DNA of 5,982 nt from Methylococcales bacterium (lineage in GTDB: Bacteria > Pseudomonadota > Gammaproteobacteria > Methylococcales > Methylomonadaceae): assembly GCA_023144875.1 (NCBI GenBank), contig JAGLEW010000184.1, positions 1 to 5,982 on the forward strand, given 5' to 3'. Position 1 is the stretch's first letter; each line of letters begins with the position of its first letter. Below, one piece after another: positions 5,973 to 5,982 of this stretch. The position numbers were made by a program, and so were the translations under genes. The notes below the pieces were generated by a model. That model saw only the letters and a program-made list of their open reading frames with translations, had not been told where the DNA came from and searched no databases.

Positions 5973-5982
5973 TGTCTTTAAA

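Overview
The window is A+T-rich bacterial chromosomal DNA, most likely from a low-GC gammaproteobacterium. The evidence is a near full-length YheS-type ABC-F ATPase whose sequence follows the enterobacterial YheS pattern throughout, a small DUF6316-type protein (a family I know mainly from gammaproteobacteria), and a glutathione S-transferase beside a PNPOx/FAD/2Fe-2S fusion protein, a pairing I recall from Pseudomonas and relatives. A methanotroph (Methylococcales) or Thiotrichales-like lineage would fit the base composition, but this is a guess. Nothing looks like a plasmid, phage or insertion sequence.

Layout. Bases 1-345 are the C-terminal half of a glutathione S-transferase gene that enters from the left. 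A strong intrinsic terminator (357-381) follows. Next, on the same strand, is a 681-residue three-module redox protein (401-2446): a PNPOx-type FMN-binding split barrel, a ferredoxin-reductase FAD/NAD module and a plant-type 2Fe-2S ferredoxin domain. A 372-base non-coding gap (2447-2818) holds several short inverted repeats and one perfect TATAAT box. Then comes a two-helix membrane protein with a YcxB-like C-terminal domain (2819-3343). Its 3' end overlaps by 9 bases a convergent 60-residue DUF6316-type gene (3335-3517, minus strand). That small gene is divergent, across 40 bases, from yheS (3558-5459), and yheS is followed after 3 bases by a five-helix inner-membrane protein (5463-5972).

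How the genes relate. The GST and the redox fusion are probably functionally linked (thiol/redox or detoxification chemistry), although a terminator separates them, so the second gene needs read-through or its own promoter. yheS and the membrane protein look like one transcription unit. The YcxB-like gene and the DUF6316 gene face each other and end in one another. The 40 bases shared by the DUF6316 gene and yheS contain no Shine-Dalgarno sequence for either gene and have promoter-like hexamers placed so that both transcripts could start at or very near the start codon.

I see no convincing new multi-gene system. The points most worth following are the triple-domain redox fusion with its GST partner, the compact divergent DUF6316/yheS start region, and the unannotated membrane protein coupled to yheS.
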